Shown: positions 58,659 through 64,000 of the stretch, piece by piece | Position numbering within the stretch: the stretch's first letter is position 1 | How the letters are laid out: every line of letters starts with the position of its first letter | DNA from: Pycnococcus provasolii | Lineage: Eukaryota; Chlorophyta; Pseudoscourfieldiophyceae; Pseudoscourfieldiales; Pycnococcaceae | Assembly: GCA_938743325.2 (NCBI GenBank) | Contig: OW568865.1 | Span: forward strand, 1,116,001-1,180,000 | DNA length: 64,000 bases | Direction: 5' to 3' | Made by a program: the position numbers and the translations under genes | Notes under the pieces: model-generated | What the model saw: only the letters and a program-made list of their open reading frames with translations | Told to the model about the DNA's origin: nothing | Database searches by the model: none

Positions 58659-61600
58659 ATGTCTATGTCAATTTCCATGGCGTCTCATTCTCATTCTCAT
58701 TCTCGTTCATCATCATCGTCATCCTTGCCTTCTCGTGGTGGTGGTGGTGATGGTGATGAAGCTTCAGCCTCTCCTCCCTCCAACAACAACAACAACAATC
58801 TTCTTACTACAAATGATCACGTGGGAGGACGCGCACTTGCCATCGCGCAGCTTGGCGCGATTTTGAGGAAAAATCTACTCGTGAGAAGTCGAGGACGACC
58901 CAGGGGAGGCAGCTGCAACGTGTGCGCGGGAACGACGGGATTCTTGATTGAAGTCGCACTTCCACTCGTATTCCTACTGCTGTGCTGCCTTCCAAGGTAC
59001 CTCGCGCCTGTCGTGCAGAACGCGCAGAACGCCGACGCGCCCGTCAACGTCGGAGAATCCACGCACGACAGGTGGACTCCGCAGTCACCGGCATTCTCAC
59101 TCAGAAAACCGGCAGTCATGATGTGCCCCGACGACGACGCACAACCTGATGTCACGCGCGAACGACTCAGTAAAGTCGCACGATCCATCGCCGCCTCCGT
59201 CGCGTGCGACGCCGTCGACGAGTTCGTCAAGCACGAGTCAAACGTCACCAAGCTTATCGAACACGTTCCTTTTCCCGTTTGGATTTTCGCTGACGTTCGC
59301 ACGATGCTGCAGCCGGGGTGGACACCTCCACCGGAGATGCTCAACTGCGTGAACGACTGTGAGTCGAAACAGTGCGTCGACTTCGTGACCAACTCCACCT
59401 TCAGCACGTACGATACGACGCAAGATGCACTTGACCGCTTGCACAGCCTGGAACCTGCATTCACGACGCCGTTCGTCGTCACGGTCAAATCACTCGACAG
59501 CGACTCTGGACTCGACTACGCAATACGCATGAACCACACGGACGTGCCCAGCACGAAGCAGTTCTACTTCAAGTTTTTTGGCGAGCCGCCTTACAAGTAC
59601 AAGCAGTACTGGGCATTTGTCAACGTGCAAAGTCGCGTTGACAGAGCGATGATCGGACTGCTGCAGGAGGAGCGCGAAGGGAAGCAAGCGTCGGATGCAC
59701 CTGAGTCGCTCGACGTCGATCTTCAAATACAGACGTTTCCATGGATTGCCTACACGCTGGACGTCGGCGCAATTGCCGCTTCGGGATTTTTTAGCCTGCT
59801 GATCATCTTCGCGTTCATCTTACCCGCAAAGTCAACGGCAACCGCGCTCGTGGAGGAGAAGGAGCAGAGACAGCGCGAAGGCATGCTGCTCCTGGGCTTG
59901 AGTGAGCCTCTGTACTGGACAACGTGGTTCATCACGAGCTTCGGTCTGCAGGCAATCAGCTCCTTGGGCATGGCTGCAATCGGCACGTACTGCTTCCGGT
60001 ACTCAAATCCGCTGCTGCTTCTCTGCTTCTACCTCTCCTGCTCGTTTGCCGTCACGTCGTTCGCCTTCTTCATGAGCACCCTCTTTTCCACCGCGAAAGT
60101 CGCGTCCGTGTTTGTGGTATTTCTGTACATCGCCTTTCGCATCCCTGGCGATGTCGTGGAAGTGATGTATCCCAACGGACACCCTTCCTACTACTGGACG
60201 AGCCTGCTTCCGCCGTGCGCCATGGGAATGTTCGTGAGATCGCTCGTCACGCTCGAGATTGGGCAATTCGGAGTGAACTGGGACACGCTCAACATTGATG
60301 TGCTCGACAATCCGAGCTGTCCTTACACGGCGCTTGATGCGATCCTATTCATCATCCTCGACGGCTTTCTGTACCTCATTCTCACGTGGTACTTCGACAA
60401 GGTGATGCCCAAGCCGTGGGGCACGGCACTGCCACCCTGGTTTCTCTTCGCGGCGGACTACTGGTTCCCAGCGCGTCGAGAGAGAAGCGAACGCAAGGCG
60501 GCGCTTTCCGCGAGCGCGTCGCGCGAACAGCTCGCGGGCGCCGAGAATGAAGTTGATCACGACACGGCGCCGCTGATCATGCCGCCAAACTCCAACCGCG
60601 AGGGTGTGCATCTACGCGGCCTTACGAAGGTGTTCGACGGCGGCAAAATCGTCGCCGTTGACAACGTCGACCTGTCGATGAATTCTGGCGAGATCACATG
60701 TCTGCTTGGGCACAATGGCGCGGGGAAGACAACCACGATTTCCATGCTCACGGGCATGCTGCCTCCTTCGGCGGGCGACGCGACCATCAAGGGGAAATCC
60801 GTGGCGCGCGAGATGACAGCTATTCGGCAGTCGCTTGGACTCGTTCCACAGTTCGATATCCTCTGGGATTCCGTGACCGTGCGTGAGCACCTCGAGATAT
60901 ACTCTCGGATCAAGGGTGCGCCAACAATCGACGCTGCCCGCGACGAGGCGGTTGCCGCCGCCCGTTCCGTCGACCTTTCCGACAAAATTGACACGCCCGC
61001 CAGTGCTCTTTCCGGAGGTCAGAGGCGCAAGCTTTCGCTCGCCATCGCATATCTTGGCAACCCGAGCGTCGTCTTCCTCGACGAACCCACATCAGGCATG
61101 GATCCATACGCGCGAAGGTTCTGCTGGGACCTCATTCGTAAGAAGCGCGAATCTCGTGTTGTGGTGCTCACCACACACTTCCTGGACGAGGCGGACTTGC
61201 TCGCTGATCGCATTGCAATCATGGCAGGCGGCAAGGTGGCAGCCGCTGGAACGCCAATCGAGCTCAAGACTTCGCATGGATGCGGCTACACGCTGACAGT
61301 GACGCTTTCCTCCGACTCGTCGCTCGAGGGAGCGGGCAATGCACGCGATAAGCTGGCAGCTCGCGTGGCGGAGCACGCTGACGTGCCATCGGACTGCATC
61401 ACAGGCAACGCCGCGGAGATGCGATTCGAGCTGCCTCAGGAAGCGTCTCCTCAGTTTCCCAAACTGCTTCGGATGCTCGAGGACGACGGGGCCTCGTTGG
61501 GCGTTTCCGCATTTGGACTGAGCTGCACCACGCTTGAGGATGTCTTCTTGAAGGTGGGCGAACCGAGTGACGTTCCCGATTCACGATCTATCATGAACAA

Positions 61601-64000
61601 CTCGCACCCGTCGGGAGCACGCGAGGAGGAAATGCCTCACGAGAATGGTGAGGAAACGAGACTTCTACTTCGAGATGAGAGATCCGACGACACGATGACT
61701 CGTGGGGCTATCGCCACGCGTCCGACGCTATCTGGCCAGTTTTCTGCGCTGCTTTACAAGCGATGGTGCTGGCTTAGAAGAGATAAGCTAGCGTTTTCGA
61801 CGCAGCTGCTCATACCAGTGCTTTGTGTCATTCTTGCGCAGATTGCGGGCAAGGCGGCATTGCAGCCTCCACATCTGCCGAGCCTGAGTCTCGACAGGCA
61901 GCACTGCATGCAAGGCTACAAAGCCTTGGCTGCAGCATCTGCCAGCGTGCGCTCGGGTGGCGACAATAATCTGGGGTCGAAGGTGTTCGCTACTTACCCG
62001 TCGGCGGACGAGTACGACTCGCTCGAAAATTCGACGTGCACAACGTACAGCGAGTGTCACTCGTCGGCGATCGACGCGACACTGCCGGGCTACCTGCTAA
62101 GAAATTGGTTCGATGGGTACCACAACTACGACGCATTTCTGCTGAATGGACCCACATCCACCGGCCCGTTGAATGCTAGCCTGTCGTACGTGATTTTAGC
62201 AAATCAGACTGCGTATCACGCGATACCAGCCGCTGTCGCGGAGATGGATGGTGCAATCTTAAGGTCGCTTCTCGGTGGTGATGGCACGGTGCGAGTGCGC
62301 AGCTTTCCACTCCCCTTCGACCGTTCGGAGGACGCCACGAAGGGGAACGAGATGGCGAATGACACGCTTCTCGTGCTGTGCGTTTCCATGGCCGTGGCAA
62401 TTTTGTCTGCCGGCTTTGCCGTCTTCATCGTTCGCGAGAGAGAATGTGGCGCCCGTCATGTCCAGTTTGTCTCCGGGGTCTCTGGACTTGCGTACTGGAC
62501 GAGTGCCTATGTGGCTGACATGATCTTCTACCTTGGGTCACTCTTGCTGATCTTCTGCACGTTCTTCATATTCAAGCTAGAGCAGTACATGGGGGATGGC
62601 GCCCTTGCAGTTGCGCTGATCTTGATCTTGTTCGCCATGGCCAGCTTGCCGCTTACCTACCTCCTGCAGAGAATCTTCACGAACGAAATCAAGGCACTAA
62701 CACGCCTGACGCTAGTGTACTTCCTATTCAGCTTCATCACGGCAATAGCCGCTATCATCGTCCAAGTGTTGGCGGCACAAGATCTCGGAAAGACGCGAAA
62801 TGCGTACCACATCATCGAGTGGGTGTTCCGGATTGTTCCGCATTATTGCGTGGCGAAGGCACTTTTCGACCTCTCGTCCAATAAGGTTGGTTTTCTAAGC
62901 TTGGTCACTCCGCCTTACGAGTACAAAATCTTCTCGCCGCTTGCGATGGAGGTGACAGGCTGGAACATGGTCTTCCTGGCCATTGAGGCTGTGGCATTCT
63001 CCACCATACTACTTCTGATCGAATGCCCACCGTCATGGCTCGCCTCCGCCTCTCGCCTCCTCTGGCGACGTCTCGGCGAGTCTGATAGCAGCAAAGCGAA
63101 GGGTGCCGCAGCCGCATCGCAGGTTGCAGATGATAGCGTTAGGGCGGAGCATGGCCGAGTCTCGTCATTTTTCATCGAAGCTGCGCAAAGGCGCCAACGA
63201 ACTCTGGGCGAGTATTATGACGACGACGAAGATGGTGGTGTTGGTGTTGGTGTTGGTGGCGGCGGCGACGGCGGCAGCCTTCCACCGCTCTGCTGCTACG
63301 ACGTGCACAAGGTGTATCCGAGCGGAAAGATGGCAATCTCTCAGGCGACGTTTGCAGCTGAGCGTGGCCAGGTATTTGGCCTTCTTGGCGTGAATGGGGC
63401 TGGCAAGACGAGCATGTTCCGCACAATGACGGGGGAAACTGTGCCCACATCGGGAGACGCGCTTGTCTGCGGCACGTCCATTATCAGCAACATGAGAGAG
63501 GCGAGAACGAATCTTGGCTATGCCCCTCAATTCGACGCCACGCTCCCTCTTTTGACGGCGCGTGAACACCTTCAGCTGTACGCTCGGCTTCGCGGGGCGA
63601 CGGTGGAAGATTCGGCGTGGCTGGCTAGCGATCTGCTGCGTCGCGTGGGACTCACGAAGCACGCGGACAAGCCATCACACGCCCTCTCGGGTGGCAACCG
63701 CCGAAAGCTCAGCGTTGGCATCGCTCTCGTCAGCGCTCCCTCTGTCGTGCTGCTTGACGAGCCTTCGACGGGAATGGACGCCGGTGCAAAGCGATCACTT
63801 TGGCGCGTGCTGGATTCCGAAAGAGCGGGACGCGCGGTCGTTCTGACAACGCACTCGATGGAGGAGTGCGAGGCGACGTGCCAGCGGCTGACGATCATGG
63901 TTGACGGCGCATGCCGCACGATTGGCACGCTGCAGGAGGTGAAAACATGGTATGGAACGGGCTACACCTTGTCTTTCCGCGTCAGCACGGACGACGCTCT
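58659..64000 (+). CDS. ABCA-type full ABC transporter (3' end beyond window)
   Basis: At least 1,780 codons from the ATG at 58659, open to the window end with no intron seen. Two TMD-NBD halves. The N-terminus is Ser/His/Asn-rich, then a first membrane helix (GFLIEVALPLVFLLLCCLP) and a large extracellular loop before the helices at ~370-580. NBD1: Walker A GHNGAGKTT (~683), signature LSGGQRRKLS (~785), Walker B VVFLDEPTSGMD. NBD2: Walker A GVNGAGKTS (~1577), signature LSGGNRRKLS (~1676), VVLLDEPSTGMD, H-loop TTHSMEECE. The second loop is Cys-containing. ABCA proteins move lipids across membranes. The FLDEPTSGMDP form and NBD order fit ABCA well. The end (regulatory C-terminus) is missing only because the window stops. 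Confidence 0.93.
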   Translation, partial: MSMSISMASHSHSHSRSSSSSSLPSRGGGGDGDEASASPPSNNNNNNLLTTNDHVGGRALAIAQLGAILRKNLLVRSRGRPRGGSCNVCAGTTGFLIEVALPLVFLLLCCLPRYLAPVVQNAQNADAPVNVGESTHDRWTPQSPAFSLRKPAVMMCPDDDAQPDVTRERLSKVARSIAASVACDAVDEFVKHESNVTKLIEHVPFPVWIFADVRTMLQPGWTPPPEMLNCVNDCESKQCVDFVTNSTFSTYDTTQDALDRLHSLEPAFTTPFVVTVKSLDSDSGLDYAIRMNHTDVPSTKQFYFKFFGEPPYKYKQYWAFVNVQSRVDRAMIGLLQEEREGKQASDAPESLDVDLQIQTFPWIAYTLDVGAIAASGFFSLLIIFAFILPAKSTATALVEEKEQRQREGMLLLGLSEPLYWTTWFITSFGLQAISSLGMAAIGTYCFRYSNPLLLLCFYLSCSFAVTSFAFFMSTLFSTAKVASVFVVFLYIAFRIPGDVVEVMYPNGHPSYYWTSLLPPCAMGMFVRSLVTLEIGQFGVNWDTLNIDVLDNPSCPYTALDAILFIILDGFLYLILTWYFDKVMPKPWGTALPPWFLFAADYWFPARRERSERKAALSASASREQLAGAENEVDHDTAPLIMPPNSNREGVHLRGLTKVFDGGKIVAVDNVDLSMNSGEITCLLGHNGAGKTTTISMLTGMLPPSAGDATIKGKSVAREMTAIRQSLGLVPQFDILWDSVTVREHLEIYSRIKGAPTIDAARDEAVAAARSVDLSDKIDTPASALSGGQRRKLSLAIAYLGNPSVVFLDEPTSGMDPYARRFCWDLIRKKRESRVVVLTTHFLDEADLLADRIAIMAGGKVAAAGTPIELKTSHGCGYTLTVTLSSDSSLEGAGNARDKLAARVAEHADVPSDCITGNAAEMRFELPQEASPQFPKLLRMLEDDGASLGVSAFGLSCTTLEDVFLKVGEPSDVPDSRSIMNNSHPSGAREEEMPHENGEETRLLLRDERSDDTMTRGAIATRPTLSGQFSALLYKRWCWLRRDKLAFSTQLLIPVLCVILAQIAGKAALQPPHLPSLSLDRQHCMQGYKALAAASASVRSGGDNNLGSKVFATYPSADEYDSLENSTCTTYSECHSSAIDATLPGYLLRNWFDGYHNYDAFLLNGPTSTGPLNASLSYVILANQTAYHAIPAAVAEMDGAILRSLLGGDGTVRVRSFPLPFDRSEDATKGNEMANDTLLVLCVSMAVAILSAGFAVFIVRERECGARHVQFVSGVSGLAYWTSAYVADMIFYLGSLLLIFCTFFIFKLEQYMGDGALAVALILILFAMASLPLTYLLQRIFTNEIKALTRLTLVYFLFSFITAIAAIIVQVLAAQDLGKTRNAYHIIEWVFRIVPHYCVAKALFDLSSNKVGFLSLVTPPYEYKIFSPLAMEVTGWNMVFLAIEAVAFSTILLLIECPPSWLASASRLLWRRLGESDSSKAKGAAAASQVADDSVRAEHGRVSSFFIEAAQRRQRTLGEYYDDDEDGGVGVGVGGGGDGGSLPPLCCYDVHKVYPSGKMAISQATFAAERGQVFGLLGVNGAGKTSMFRTMTGETVPTSGDALVCGTSIISNMREARTNLGYAPQFDATLPLLTAREHLQLYARLRGATVEDSAWLASDLLRRVGLTKHADKPSHALSGGNRRKLSVGIALVSAPSVVLLDEPSTGMDAGAKRSLWRVLDSERAGRAVVLTTHSMEECEATCQRLTIMVDGACRTIGTLQEVKTWYGTGYTLSFRVSTDDA

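Overview
The window looks like nuclear DNA of a photosynthetic eukaryotic alga. The evidence is a PsbP-type thylakoid-lumen protein with a plastid-like leader, a GT77 arabinosyltransferase of the plant/green-algal RRA type, an ABCA transporter, the mitochondrial assembly factor SDHAF2, the nucleolar protein UTP22/Nrap, and spliceosomal introns (GTACGT donors, one TGCTAAC branch point). Short TTAGGG-type telomere-like tracts are scattered through intergenic DNA. A green picoalga (prasinophyte-like) is my best guess, but nothing here fixes the lineage. Coding density is high and introns are rare: I support one in the helicase gene, one in the giant surface protein and three in a Tyr-rich secreted protein.

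Layout. 0-5.1 kb: PsbP-like protein (-), DUF3700/wali7-like protein (+), alpha/beta hydrolase (-). 5.5-14.2 kb: an accessory-looking block with a SANT/Myb-like protein (-) and an unknown protein (+) transcribed away from a 134-bp-armed palindrome, then a 1606-residue SF2 helicase built from two exons with four copies of an integrase-type repeat. 14.3-19.6 kb: secreted PAN-like protein, cathepsin Z, GT77, SDHAF2. 19.67-21.24 kb: an internally deleted DIRS-order retrotransposon with split direct repeats (PAT/Kangaroo type), sitting inside a telomere-like tract. 21.3-33.5 kb: membrane-anchored RCC1-like protein, FAD oxidoreductase, a tandem GT29 (sialyltransferase-like) protein with IPT and EGF-like modules, an ankyrin/SET protein and a GH13 amylase-type enzyme.

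33.6-41.9 kb is a single gene for a secreted protein of about 2,720 residues made of some 15 FN3-like repeats. 43.2-50.1 kb: UTP22/Nrap, a 55-codon ORF, a degenerate aldo/keto-reductase-like protein and a second alpha/beta hydrolase. 50.8-54.7 kb: two identical 100-bp direct repeats flank a Tyr/Lys-rich secreted protein, whose C-terminal exons look like single LRR/L-domain repeats, plus a rhodanese fragment. 55.4-64 kb: an unknown membrane protein, a DUF924 protein with an H1-like basic tail, and an ABCA transporter that runs off the end.

The strongest discovery candidates are the split-repeat DIRS derivative, the palindrome with its divergent genes and helicase, the tandem GT29 protein, the telomere-like motifs just upstream of several start codons, and the Tyr-rich exon-per-repeat gene. 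I saw no CRISPR array or rRNA, and no tRNA I could support by eye.
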